DNA from: Rhizomys pruinosus | Lineage: Eukaryota; Chordata; Mammalia; Rodentia; Spalacidae | Direction: 5' to 3' | Length of the DNA: 64,000 nucleotides | NCBI GenBank assembly: GCA_009823505.1 | Contig: VZQC01013731.1 | Coordinates: 1,624,313 to 1,688,312 of the forward strand | Part shown: piece after piece, positions 46,073 through 57,904 of the stretch | Numbering within the stretch: the first letter of the stretch is position 1 | How the letters are laid out: each line of letters starts with the position of its first letter | Position numbers and translations under genes: made by a program | The notes under the pieces: model-generated | What the model was told of the DNA's origin: nothing | Databases searched by the model: none | What the model saw: only the letters and a program-made list of their open reading frames with translations

Positions 46073-46073
<1 letters not shown>
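44078..46073. other. 2-kb unique block
   Basis: No interspersed repeat recognised. The sequence at 44250-44550 is AT-rich and rich in TAATTA-like cores. Short open frames only. Confidence 0.45.

Positions 46074-46117
<44 letters not shown>
46074..46117. repeat. (TG)n microsatellite
   Basis: About 44 bp of TG repeat followed by a G run. Confidence 0.96.
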
Positions 46118-46118
<1 letters not shown>

Positions 46119-46794
46119 GGGGGGGTGAATATTGTTAACAAAAGTCATCAGCTCATCAACAGTGAGTCAGTGTGAAAGACTTGGATACTGGAGCCATTTG
46201 CAGGGTCTTGGCTTGATACTGCCATGGCTCAGCCCTACCATCCAGCAGGAGATCACCATGGCTGGATGTTACTCTATTAAAAACTCACTATTTATCACCT
46301 TGGTTACTTGACTTTGGACCTCTTTGAAGAAACTCATTCAATCTATCTATGTATACTAACATTCTGTAACGTAAAATGAGATATGATTATTTTAGGAGTT
46401 GGTATGGTTTAGTGGAACAGGCTCTTGGGTTAGGCCAATGAGAGATTTGCTTCCATTTTAGACACTTAGTGGTTGTTGGGAGTTTAATATAAAGTGGCAC
46501 AGCATTTCTGGCCTATTTCTCTATGAAACTGAAACTGAGATAATGCAACACGCAGAGAGAGTGAGAGAGACGGGGAGAGAAAGATCTAGAAACAGGGTAA
46601 AGTCCTCTAGGGAATTTGTCCTTCTGAATTGTTTCCCACCTGCCTGTCTTTTTCCTGATTTCTCTTCTTTTATGGAGGGTCATAGAAAATGTCATTGATT
46701 GACTCATTCACACCTCAATAAAAACCACTTCAACATAGTAGGAGTTGTTACAGTCTCTGTAACTACAGCAGTGGATGTCACAATCCTGACATCA

Positions 46795-47010
46795 TGATGT
46801 TTATATTTTAGTGGGGATCTAGATACAGATGCAATAAACAAATGGCAAATGTGCCTAGTGGAAGACAAAATAGGGTAAGGTAGGGGGTAGAGCTCTTATT
46901 TTATGGAGTCACATTATGAGTGAGGAACATTATTTGATGGGAACAAAGGGTATAGAGACACTAAGGTTGGAGTCTACTAAGAGGTGGAAAATGACTGGAA
47001 TGAGACAGAC
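46795..47010 (-). repeat. L2 3' relic
   Basis: Reverse L2: 'tatattttagtggggatcta', 'gcaataaacaaatggcaaat', 'gggtaaggtagggggtagag' and 'aagaggagaggcaggcag'-type sequence. Confidence 0.6.
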
Positions 47011-47316
47011 CGAAGAGGAGAGGCAGGCAGGTGATGTGAAATATGGAAAAATGGTGGGTATCCCATGGGAAGCTTATAGAGAAGTGGAGATTACCCAGTG
47101 GGTACAATACAGCCATGCTTCTATGGGGCTCCTCAGGAGGCTCAAGAAAATGCCATGGATTGCTAATGCTCTAACAGCTGATTTGGGGGGCTTTTGATCT
47201 AGAACATGTAATATGGTCCACCGGGCAAGAGCCAGACTAGGCTAGGCAGCCAATACATGTTCCTTGATCAAAACAATCAACCCTTATCAATAGGAAAAAT
47301 GGCAAATCCTTTTCTT

Positions 47317-47479
47317 TTTTATCTTTGTTTGGGGGGAGTCTTTTTAAGACAGAGTCTCCCTGTAGCCCCAGCTGGCCTGGAACTCACTATGTAGACCAGG
47401 CTGGCCTTGAACTCACAGAGACCCCCCTGCTTCTGCCTCCTGAGTGCTGGGATTAAAGGCATGCGTCACCACACCCAGC
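47317..47479 (-). repeat. B1 SINE
   Basis: Reverse B1: 'aagacagagtctccctgtag', 'ctatgtagaccaggctgg', 'gctgggattaaaggcatgcg'. Exact 15-bp target-site duplication gcaaatccttttctt (47302-47316 and 47480-47494). Confidence 0.97.
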
Positions 47480-47494
47480 GCAAATCCTTTTCTT

Positions 47495-48129
47495 ATTTTC
47501 CCCAATTCTAGCCTCTGAAAGTGACTAACATTAAAAGAGAACACGTCTGTCATCAGAAGAGAACACGTCTATTCATTTCTGATCTTTTCCTAGAGATATA
47601 AAAATACTCGTGTGCAATGTTTACAAAATAAACATGGTTCTCTTGTCTTTTTAAAACAGGTTTCATATCATCACTTCTCAAAGACTGATCACCCCCTCCC
47701 CCCCATAATGACTACTTCTAGCACTAATGCTGTAGCTTCAAACTCTGGCAATTTTGCTTTAAAAACAAGAGGCCTCCCTCCGACTTCCCTGTCACGTCCT
47801 GACCTCTGACATACCCATGTCTGCCTGTCATTTTCTGCAAAGCAATGGTTTCTGGCTGCAAACATTGACAGGCAAGATTCTATCATTGGCCCTAGCCCCC
47901 CCTCTAGTCATTAAGAGAGAATCCCTCACCCCTGGACTATCACCTGAAACAGGATGGGGATAACAAAAACAGGGTAGGGAAACAAAATAATTTGCCTTTG
48001 AGTGTACTCTGAAAGGCAGAGAAACTGAAGGATGTGTTGCTATGGAAACCAGGTTCTGTTTACTAGAAGCTTCCTCTTCTTGCAGCAGAGCAGGTTAGCC
48101 TGTAGGGTGGTGGGGTGGTGGCTCCCAGC
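47495..48129. other. unique sequence, nothing recognised
   Basis: Apart from a short direct repeat of agagaacacgtct (first near 47538) nothing is supportable. Confidence 0.45.
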
Positions 48130-48285
48130 TCTGGTTGGACACTGGGATCTCCTGGGGCTGCATAAATACTGACACCTGGGTACCACCCCAGTCATGGTGG
48201 TTGCATTAGCTTGTGAGGCAGCTTGGTCTCTCTGGGTAGTTCGCACCAGCAAGCAAAGATTGAGAGTCACTGCTGCAGGACAAGT
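48130..48285 (+). mobile_element. MER5-type hAT-Charlie relic
   Basis: 'gctctggttggacactggga', 'tctcctggggctgcataaat', and 'aaagattgagagtcactgct' follow the order of a MER5-family element. Diverged. Confidence 0.5.
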
Positions 48286-49547
48286 TCTGCCACTTGGGTA
48301 AATTAGTCATCATCCTGCATGAGCACCAAGAGTCAGCAGAAATGAGGCAGGACTTTGCTTTGTTTTGATATCGATACTGCATTCAGCTGGGAAGGAGTCT
48401 GTTCGCTCGTCCACCTTTCAGAAACGGTCTGAATTGGGAGCTCGTCCAACTCCTTCCCTCTTCTCCCGATTTGACCTTCTCCCTGTGGGAAGGAGCAACC
48501 CATGCAGAAGTCAGGAGACCCGCAGGTTCTGTTACGCCAATCCTGCTGTGCTTAAGAGAGCTCCTGTGTGCATCAGCCTTCAAACAGTCATGAGGTCAGA
48601 CACCCACTTGATACTTCCAGGCCATTGTGGATCCTCACCTTCCCTTCTCGCCTTCCCTTATTGAATTCCCTTCAACATGCCAATTTACAAGACAGAACAT
48701 GGCTGAGGGAGGCTGAAGTCCAGACTTGCTGTAACTACAGAGTGTGAACAGAGTGTGTACGAGGGGGAGCCCGGCACTCCTGAACATGCCATTGGTGTCA
48801 TGAGTAATAGAGGTCATGGAGGCACCCTGTGACCTTGTTTGTCTTCTTCACTCAGCTGAAGAATCTATGGCTAATGGGCAGTCTTCAGCTTTTCAGGCCA
48901 AGAATGACAATCTTCTCTTTGTGTAATGCAGCTGTTGTTCACGCAGTGGTAGCCCAGGACACATCTGTGTGGGTTAAGAACACTGGCTTGAGAACTGAAA
49001 AGCAAGGAGTTGAATAGGACCTGGGTAAGGTTTGACAGTATTCAGGAACTGAGAGAAGGCTTATGTCACTTGCCCTATTCATTGACTAGTGGAAATGGAA
49101 TTATGCCTTTTTTGGGTCAAGATGAGACCTCTGTGCAGCTCTCCCTGGGAGACACTACCTGGTCTTCTGGGCTGATTTCGCATTCTCCTCCAAGCACTGA
49201 GGCTGTGGTCTCAGAGATGGATCATAGCCAGTCCCAGCTCTGTACTTTGCACTCAATTACCTATCCTCCTGGCTGTTAAGCACAAGCCCGTGGGGTGCTT
49301 TAGCACAGCACCCTGGGTAGGGAGGGAATGTAGCCACATGTGCAGGAATGCAATGCTGTCAGCTCTGCTTCCCCCCAGCCTACCAGTATACTGTGAACTT
49401 ACACAGACCTGGCTCTGCATCCAGTCTTTGCTCCCTGGCTCTCTAATCTGAGGCAATGACTCTCTCCCTTGCTAAGTCTTGTGACTCCCATTTCTAGATC
49501 AGTACTAGTAATAGCATCTGATTTGGGCACAACTAATTATTTTCTTT
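48286..49547. other. unique sequence, nothing recognised
   Basis: Open frames up to 99 codons on both strands overlap one another and have no domains. Confidence 0.45.
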
Positions 49548-49548
49548 T

Positions 49549-49675
49549 TAAATTTTTTCTTGGAATTTTGAGACAGGGTCTTGCTCTGCACGCACGGCTG
49601 GCCTTCAACTTGCTATAATCCTGCCTCTGCCTCCCAAGTGCTGGGATTAAATGAGTGTGTGGCAGTACTGCTAAT
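49549..49675 (-). repeat. B1 SINE, old and gapped
   Basis: Reverse B1-like: 'tttgagacagggtcttgctc', 'cggctggccttcaacttg', 'cctctgcctcccaagtgctg'. About 30 bp of the middle is missing. Confidence 0.8.
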
Positions 49676-52015
49676 CATTAAATGTGACAGCGTATGCCAA
49701 CTGGTAGTGTAGTGTGGCTTACAGGGTCAGTACTTGGGAACTGTTCCTTTTCATGCTGTGGTTATTATTCACTAACGATTACTTGTATAATATGTGCACT
49801 CTTAACATCACCTATAACCGGTAAAATAGAGTGGGAAAGATTACCAAAACAACTTAGCCCTCTTAGGCTTGATTATTAATTCTGATTAAAAATCAACACC
49901 AACAACCCAAACAACACACTGGCTGTGGTCATCAGACGTGGAGTATCTTGGGAGTTTCATATTAGGAAGGGAGAATATTCATAAATGAGCCTCAGAGAGG
50001 AAGGCTATTTGGGAGAACAGCTAAGCCCCAGGTAAGACAGCTAGGCGGGGCTTGTGTAGAGGGCTGGCCAGTACGGCCCTCTTCCTTTGGAGTGGCAACA
50101 GCGGAAGCCTTCATGAAGACCACCTGCTCCTTGTCAGTCTACACTGAACCCATACGCTATGCCACTTGCAGTGTAACAGCCCAGATGCTCGTGTATGCAT
50201 CATGGGATCAAGATTTAAAATCAGCAGAGGAAATGTCTCAGCTCCTATCCACTGTAGAGAAACTTTGTCCTAGGTACGCCCTCTGTTTCTACGGAGTCAT
50301 CACAAAGACTGGGTGGCTCGAGCTTCCTCTCCTTCTCCTTGTGCTCAATCACCAAAGGCTGACATGCTGAACAGGCAACTAAGTGGAGGCGTTTAGAATG
50401 AGAACCAGTTTCTAAACCCACATTTGGACAGGAGCCATTGAAATATCAGGTCAAGGCTTGGGCTCCGTGTGATGAAGTGGATGCTCACTCTGCTGGCGGA
50501 GGAGCACAGGCTTTGTCATGTCCTACCTACTTTGTGGTGAAATGAAGGTCTTCATAGGGAGGCATGATGAATGCTACATGCATAGGGAAGTCATCTTTCA
50601 TCGCTGTGCTATTTTGCTTAGAGCTCCAACCGCTACATTATGTCTTAAAAGTTGTCAAATTGTGCACAGTACACTGACTTCATAGGAGAAAAATGGGTCC
50701 TCTAAAAACATCAAAAATCAGACATTCCTAGTAGAATGAGGCATTATAATTCAAAAGTCCTGCAGATAAATAATAATTAGGGATGCCATTTACTCAGCAG
50801 AGCAGACAGAAAACTGCATCCTCTATCAGCCTTGCTCTTAAATGGTTACAGTTTCACGCCTCTAAACACACTAATAAAGGGCCAGGCCGACAGCCTCTAG
50901 GAGGTTAGCAAGGGTATTTCTTTTTCTTGACTTAAGTGGAAACAAATATGACAGAAGTATCTTTTGGTTTTCCAAGCATTCTTGCAAATAGCAGCATAAC
51001 AGTCTGCTAGTCACAGGAACCTGCACACAACCAACCACCTGTCTGCCACCTTTTAAGAGACAGAGAACCAAATCTCTGTTTAAGAGACAGAGAACCAAAT
51101 CAACAATATTTACCTTTTGACTGGGCATGGGGAATTCATCCTTGGGAGTTCAGAGCATGCTGCTGAGTGTCATGCCATTGAGAAAAGAATAGAATGCTCC
51201 TGGTTCTATGGTGCAACATGTGCCAGAGTGCATGCAGAGGTGCTCAGGGTGGGATCAATGAGTGCAAGCTCAGGGCCCTCCCTGATCTCTCCCTTATTCT
51301 ATCTTGTATCCAGACTTTGAAGTTCTTGTCCATTCAGAGGAGGAATCTGAGATGCCAAAAGTCAAAGTGATTTATTAGAGGTGTTACGGCCAGTCTATAG
51401 TAGATCCGGTGCCCAGGGAGGAAACCAGCCAGTTGGGAGCTAATAAATATGAATAATGTCATTTGTTGCACCCTCTGGGTATCAGTGGGGGAGGAGAGAA
51501 GAATCTGCTGGTCTCCATGGGAGTGATTACTGAGCTTCTTTTTGTTATGACTTAGCATCCTCTATCAGCACCAGAACAACCCATCTGGGCAGTGATCCAT
51601 GACTAGACTAGTGCTCCCCCCCAAAGTGCTCATACCTCCTCAGGATGCTCACTGCAGCCGCCACAGACTGGTACATCCATACTGCGTGATCCCCAAGAAT
51701 AATCTCTGATCAGAGGATAATAATTAAGACGTGGCAATGCCCACTTAGTAAATTAGCTAAATTGGCAAAACTCAATTTAAATAGCAATTTTGTCTCCAGC
51801 AATAGAATTATAACAGCACCCTTCACTTAATGAGCCAGACACTTAATAATTCAAACATACTTAGAGAAAAATCAAACAAAGCTTCTCCACCACAGGCGGG
51901 GCTTCCTACTCTCACTGCCTTGCCAGCACAGCAGCTTGGCTGCTCTGGAATGGAGGTTTGGTATCTGGTGTGTGGTGAGAGATGCCCAGCTTCTGGGCAC
52001 AGAAATTCACTGACA
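49676..52015. other. 2.3-kb unique block, candidate conserved non-coding DNA
   Basis: No interspersed repeat. It holds two AT-rich, motif-dense stretches (50630-50900 and 51690-51830) and one 23-bp duplication (51052-51101). Open frames are short and without domains. Confidence 0.4.
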
Positions 52016-52019
52016 GACT

Positions 52020-52200
52020 TTGAGCCAAATAGTTGTTTTGTCAATAAAGTTTTATTGGAACACAGTCCTGTCCATTGTTTACATGATGCTTCTGGCGTCT
52101 TTCATAGCACAGTGGAAGAACTGAATGGTGGCAGGCTTGTTATGGCTGCAAAGCCTAATGCCTATTATCTAGCTCTTTCAGAGAATTCTGACCCTTTAAA
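52020..52200 (+). mobile_element. mammal-wide hAT-type DNA transposon relic
   Basis: Forward copy of the element at 4872 and 13483: 'tcaataaagttttattggaa', 'cacagtcctgtccattgttt', 'ggctgcaaagcctaatgcct' and 'attatctagctctttcagag'. Confidence 0.7.
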
Positions 52201-52254
52201 AAATTGCTTAACCACAAACTTGGATCTTTACCCAGATCTGCATTTTGCAGATAT

Positions 52255-52400
52255 GTGACTTTGGGTAGATACACCTTACCTCCTTGATCTATGATTTCTC
52301 TATCATTCAAAAGTCTGTCTCCTAAGCACATGAGAACTAAGTGAAATGGTACATGCTTATCTGTGCTTGGCACATACTGTTCAATAAAGGGCTAGTAATA
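52255..52400 (+). repeat. MIR relic
   Basis: Forward MIR-like: 'ccttacctccttgatctatg', 'gtgcttggcacatactgttc' and 'aataaagggctagtaa'. Confidence 0.55.
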
Positions 52401-52500
52401 ACAGGAGCTTGTGACTGACTGGCTCTGTTTAATCTCTGGGTGTGTACCAACTTATTTATTGCTCACAATAATCTTATGAGATAAATATCCCAATTATCTT

Positions 52501-52743
52501 TATTTTTTTATTTTTATTTATTTTTGTATGTGTATGAGTGTACTGTCTGCATGTAGGTTTGTGCACCTGTGTCGTGCAATGCCGCGGAGGTCAGAAGAGG
52601 GTCTTGGATTCCCCTGGAACCGGAGTTCTCCTGGAATTGGAGTTATAGATGCTTCTTAGCCACCATGTGGGTACTGGGGATTGAACCCGGGTCCTCTGCA
52701 AGAGCAGTTGGTGCTCTTAACCGCTAGGCTATCTCTCCAGCCC
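52501..52743 (-). repeat. B2-like SINE, lineage-specific subfamily
   Basis: Reverse full-length copy with the 17-bp duplication, B box (as ggttcaatccc on the minus strand) and intact head. Exact 16-bp target-site duplication atatcccaattatctt (52485-52500 and 52744-52759). Confidence 0.97.
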
Positions 52744-52759
52744 ATATCCCAATTATCTT

Positions 52760-53779
52760 AATCTTGCAAGTGGCAAAGAATTCTTGCTACTTTTACGTCT
52801 TTCCTTCCACTCTTTCCTAGCTTTCCTATACTTAGGTCCTTTATGTAGCACTTCTGCCCTGCCTCCTCTCTAACAGAAGCAAGCAGCTCATGGGTCAGCT
52901 GCTCCTGTACCTCCTTATCCAGGGCCTTGTGGGTATCAAGGGTGTTAGGCATCTCATTCTTGCTCTCTAAGGTGGTTGAAATCAGATGTTGATCCCGTTA
53001 TCCATTTTGCCAGCCTGGCCTCAGCTCTTCTCTCCCTGCAGTGGGAAATAACATGGGCACCTCCTCTAGCTATGGTAAGGCAGATAGTGAAAAGTTCCAG
53101 AAGAAACTTCCAAGATCCAGGGGCCCGTCAAGCTTTAAGTTTATTCGACTAATGCTGTATGCCTGGAATGCATAGAGCTTAAAGGTTACCCCTGAGTCTG
53201 TCACACATGCTTCTCCAATAGGCGGGACAGCTGCACCTTAAATGCATTAAAATAATGTGTTCTTAGAATCGCCCTGTCTAAATATTTGTTTTCAGAGATA
53301 ATTAGTAAGATGCTTTAAAATTCATATAAGAGATTCTTCTCTCTGTTAAAGTCCCTGAAGATTATTTGGAATAAACAAAGAAGAGCAGTCCTAGGTTAGC
53401 TTTGCCTGTTTGCCAAGCACCAAATATGGCATTTTTCTCCTTTCAACTCATTTATTCTCTGTCATAAACCATTAAAGTTAACACATTAATTTTCTCATTT
53501 AAAGATGGAAAAGTAGAGACTCTAACCATGTGCCTTGCATAGAGGTACCTGGTTTATAAAATAGCAACGTTGTCCTACATTTTATTCTTTGGACCCCCAG
53601 ACCCCCTCAGCCTTTAGAAGTTTCTCGGGTAACCCAAACCCACCCCCATTCCCTCCCAGACACTGCACATTGCTTTGTTTGCTATATTCTACTGCATTAT
53701 AAAAAGAAGTCCACTACTCCTAGAAAGAAAGTAAAAGAGTCATTGCAAAGCAGGTAGCACTTTCTCAAGTGCCAACTTG
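52760..53779. other. unique block, candidate conserved non-coding DNA
   Basis: No interspersed repeat except a weak MIR-like patch near 53450-53530. The part at 53120-53400 is rich in AT-homeodomain cores (TAATTA-like, 'agataattagtaag'). Confidence 0.4.
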
Positions 53780-53784
53780 GTGGC

Positions 53785-53965
53785 TGACTCTAGTCCAGTG
53801 GTTCTCAGCTTGGGTGGCTTTGCTTTCCAGGGAACATTTAGCAAAGCCTGGAAATATTTTTGCTTTCACAACTTGGAGATTGCTGCTGGTGTCTACTGGG
53901 TAGAGGGCAGGGCAACTGCTGCAGATTCTAAAGTAGCTTCTGTCCCCAACAGAGAGTCAGCTGTT
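53785..53965 (-). mobile_element. MER20 relic (hAT-Charlie)
   Basis: 'tccagtggttctcagcttgg', 'ttccagggaacatttagcaa', 'gcctggaaatatttttgctt' and 'gtgtctactgggtagagggc' are the reverse complement of MER20. The 115-codon open frame through it (53777-54124) is not a gene. Confidence 0.85.
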
Positions 53966-56900
53966 CCAACATGCTTTTGGTGTAAAGGATGGAACCCCCT
54001 CTCTACCATGTTAAGGCTTGGATTCTCAAGAATGAACAACATTAGAGAGCCCGCCCTCCCGAGGGTTGGCTCAGCTGGGTCGGAAGGTGTGCATCACAAC
54101 ACCACCACTGAGTGTTTGATCTGAGAGCCTGGAGAGTTGCTCCGATTGGAAAGTTTGTGGTTCAAGGAGAGGAGATGGTAAAGAACCATGGTTAGAAAGG
54201 TCCAGGGAAGCTGAGGTCTGAAGGTAAAGTTCGGGGAGAAGGGCTCAGTCCTGGGTGCTAATTACCAAAGGTCTGAACACCCTGTGGAGCAAGGGCAAGT
54301 GGCTGTTTAAAGACCTACAAGCTAAAGTGCAGCAGGTGAGGGAAGGAAAGAGCAGGTCCAGAGAATGCTTGGCCTTCTCAGGGATTCTGAACTTATTAAT
54401 ATTGATAGCTGTGAAGCTAAGAGAGGAGTCTCTGCAGGAGATGCTGTGAAACTATTTGGTTTGGAAAAGATTTCTGTATGGTTATCTAGAAAACAAGTTG
54501 GATAGGGTCAGAGTGGCCACAGGATACCAGGAGACTCACAGTCATGAGCTGTCTTGAGGTATAGAGCTGGGATGGGCTAGGCACCTGTTCCTCTAGTGCT
54601 GTCTGTCTGAGTTTGTGCTTAACAGCAGGTCGCTGTGCAGCAGGAACCCTGCCACCATAAATGTCAAGATGCAGCTTTTCTCCCATTTAAAAATATGCAC
54701 CATTCAGAAATAAAACTCCCCCATATCATTTGGGCTTCACATCTGGTCTACGGTTGCAAAATAACAATTCTACCGCCGCCATTAGCATGCGTGGAAACAG
54801 TTCAACATGAGACGGATGCCGGCTTGGCTCTAATTTCTTTTTTCTTTATTGACCTTTTCTGAGGTGTCAGAAAGCAGATTCCCTCATTAAGATGTTGACA
54901 TCCAAGAAAGTCAGTGGTATATCTTATTTATGGCAGTGTATGTACGGGCGATGCAGAAGGGAGTTAAAAACCAGCTGTCAGGGCAAGAGAAATATGGCTT
55001 TCTTCAGTCTATCTCTCCCCCATGGCTTCTGGCTCCTCTGAATCTCAAAGTGTATCCATGCCTTTCCCATGGTCTAATTAACTTAGAGGGAGACTGGGTG
55101 GGAGGGGGAAGATCTACAAATGCCCAAAAACACAGGGCTGCAGAGCAGGCACAATTCATTTCTGATTAGCAGCAGTTCATGCACTCGTCCGTGAACCATG
55201 CAGATGTTCAAGGGGGATGTCTTGAGGTACTGGGAAATTATCATAAATTTGAACTTGTTGGCAAGCATCTATTTCCATATTTTAGAGGAGACTGTAATTT
55301 TCCTTCTCAAGCTTCCTTTCTGGTAAGGAAGAAGAAATGTATACCAAGATGGCGGTGGCTCCCTGTACACAGCTTTCACAAGGTGAGCCGACACCAAGCG
55401 GACAGAGCTCAGCCCTGCATACAATAAAATGAAAGTTTCAAGGCCTGTATGTTGCATGCACCTGGGCTCAGGCAGCGGTTAGCCAACTAGCCTACCAAGA
55501 AGTTAACTATCAGGAGCTTGGTCTCTGATGGTCCCAGGCCTGGGCTAAGCTCCTTGTTGTCCCTGATATGTTATCTCTCTATGGGTCAGTTTTCTAACTC
55601 AGGTGATGTAGGCATGGCAAAAATCCCTTCACACTATAATAGGATTAAAAGAGGGATTGTATTGCAGTATCTGCTGGGTTATATGTAATCAACCATGGCT
55701 GTTGAATTCAAACAAAAGAGGATGGTAATGGGTCCAGATGGGCCAGAGGATCCAGCAAGGATTGAGTCTCCTGGAACTTCACTATGCCAGGGCAAGAATG
55801 GTCACGGTGTGTCTTCCCATCTCCAGATCACAAATGTCCCTGCTTTCTGACGTCCCCGTGTCCTTCAATTTCAGCTTTGGAGAATGCTTCTAGAATGTGA
55901 ATTGTATGAATAGGTTTTAAAATATTCATTGGTTACATCCCCTGATTTCTCTTGTGGAATGAGCCATTGCTGCCTACTGAGTTGGTTCCCACCAAGGTCC
56001 AGGCCCCCTGTGGATGTGTGGACAGAACACTACCAGTGTCCCAACCTTGTGTCCAAAAGCCACATTTAACACATGGGAGTGATTTAATGGTCTGAACATT
56101 TAAATATGTTAATCAATTGCTAACATCTAAAACGTTAGGAGTTTTCTTATAAAAAGGTGGATTTACTGCTTCTCTCAAGCAAACAGAAGATCCCAGAGTT
56201 CTGCAGGCGCCATCTCCTCTTGAGGAAGAGCAGAATTCCTCACGTGACTTGGTGCTGTCTTCAGCAACCCTGGCCCAGAACCCATGCCTCTGCCATGTGC
56301 TGCCTGGCTTGCCTGTTTGTTATAGGCACTAACCAGCCTGGCCCAGCCCACTGTAGTTTTCAGGTACCTCCCCACGCCCATGGCTACTGAGATGTGTTCC
56401 TGGGACCCACAGCATCAGCATCACTGACAGCTCCTGAGAAGAGCACACATTACCAATCCCACCCTGTCTCATGGAGTCTAAGGAAGAACCCAGTCATCTG
56501 CCTGGATGACTCCAAAGCTCCTTGTATGAGAACCCTGCCTCCGTGTAGAAAGCAAGCACTGTTTCCAGTGTCATCTTTGCCACTTTTGTCTTGTGAAAGC
56601 CTAGAAGATTCACTTTCATGGGGGGGCAGGGGTCCTTATTTACCTTCTCTTTAAAGTCAGGCCAGCTAGTTGGCTTCCAAGGGTCTTTTTTGGTCTTGGC
56701 AGGTGAGTCTATAATTCTGTAGGTCTGTGAGCTCATAATTAGCACTTATAAAGAACTTACCAGGTGGCTAGAGCTTGGTAAGCATTTTGCTCTTACCTAG
56801 AGGAGGTCTTTAACCCTAACTCTGGTCCTGGTTCTCTTTGGGGACTCACAGAGAAGGAAAACAAGCTACAGAGAAGTGGGCAGACACTCCAGATGTGACC

Positions 56901-57285
56901 CCAAGAGCAGGGGCGCCCTTGACTTGCTGCTGTTGTGCCTCCTGTAATGAGTGCAGGCAGCGGCTCGTGTGAGAGGTGATGATGCCATGTGGCTGGTACC
57001 TTAGCGTTTTAAACCTGACAAGCCTTTTAGGCAGGCCATGGCATATTCTGCCAAGCAAGGAGAATGGTCAAAAATAGAAAGAAATAGTGGCATTTCCCTG
57101 CCTTGGTGGAAAGAGCAAGTGGAGATCCTCAGAGAGATGCTGAGGAACACCTGAGTGTGGCCTGAGGAAGAAGGGAAAGCGACCAGCCCTGCTTAGTGCA
57201 GACCAGCCCTGTTTAGTGCAGACTATCCCGACTTTGGAACTCCCCAAACTCCTGTGGAGTCCCGGTTCATCTTACAATAGTCAGC
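53966..57285. other. 3.3-kb unique block
   Basis: No interspersed repeat recognised. It contains a candidate YY1 site at 55345-55355, a 20-bp duplication at 57181-57220 and a sequence at 54690-54860 with CpG-containing motifs ('accgccgccattagcatgcg') in otherwise CpG-poor DNA. Open frames up to 86 codons have no domains. Confidence 0.4.
55345..55355 (+). promoter_or_regulatory. candidate YY1 binding site
   Basis: caagatggcgg, extending to 'tggc', is the canonical YY1 motif on the plus strand. It is isolated in CpG-poor unique DNA. Occupancy is inference. Confidence 0.4.
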
Positions 57286-57289
57286 ACTG

Positions 57290-57440
57290 GGAGAGCATTT
57301 TTGTCACCCAAAGCCTCAATTTCCTCATCTGTAGAATGAGAACGGTACCTGTGTCACAGAGTCTGAGAAGATGAAATGAACAAATAGGTTTACAGAAAGC
57401 ATCCAGCCCAGTAAATAGTGACTATCATCAGCATGGGGTG
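57290..57440 (+). repeat. MIR relic
   Basis: Forward MIR: 'agcctcaatttcctcatctg', 'agaatgagaacggtacct', 'gatgaaatgaacaaatagg' and 'cccagtaaatagtgactatc'. Confidence 0.85.
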
Positions 57441-57894
57441 ATCCTTGCCCTCTCCAGACAGCTCTAGTCACTCGTACAATGATGGAGAAGGGAGAACCTC
57501 TCTGGCCATAAGAGGAAGACTTGGGGTGAACCAGATGCTTAGAACATACCATTTCCCAAATGTTTTGTCTCATCGCCCTGTCTCCACCGGCCACATGTTC
57601 CAGTTCATTCTTTTCCTTTGCAATAGTCTCTCTCTTCCCAGAAATGACTCTGGAAGGACTCTGGAGACTCTGGGAAGATTTAGATCTTGCTTGTAACTTT
57701 ATAGAGTTGTCTCCTAGGCAGGGCTGGAATGAAAGAGCCTTCATATCCACTGACACTCAACACCCAGGGCAGGGACCACAGTGTGGCTCTCTTTTCTTTC
57801 TCTTGATCCAGGAATAATCCTTTGGTATAGTTACAAGAGAGTGTATTTAAAAGCAGATGGTCCTGACTTTGTCATTTACCAGCTATGCAACATT
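57441..57894. other. unique sequence, nothing recognised
   Basis: Overlapping open frames on both strands (up to 143 codons, 57325-57756 minus, partly through the MIR) have no domain. Confidence 0.45.
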
Positions 57895-57904
57895 AAGAAA
57901 GTCA

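Noticed and set aside
53777..54124. 115-codon plus-strand open frame
   Set aside because: Its first half is the MER20 DNA transposon relic.
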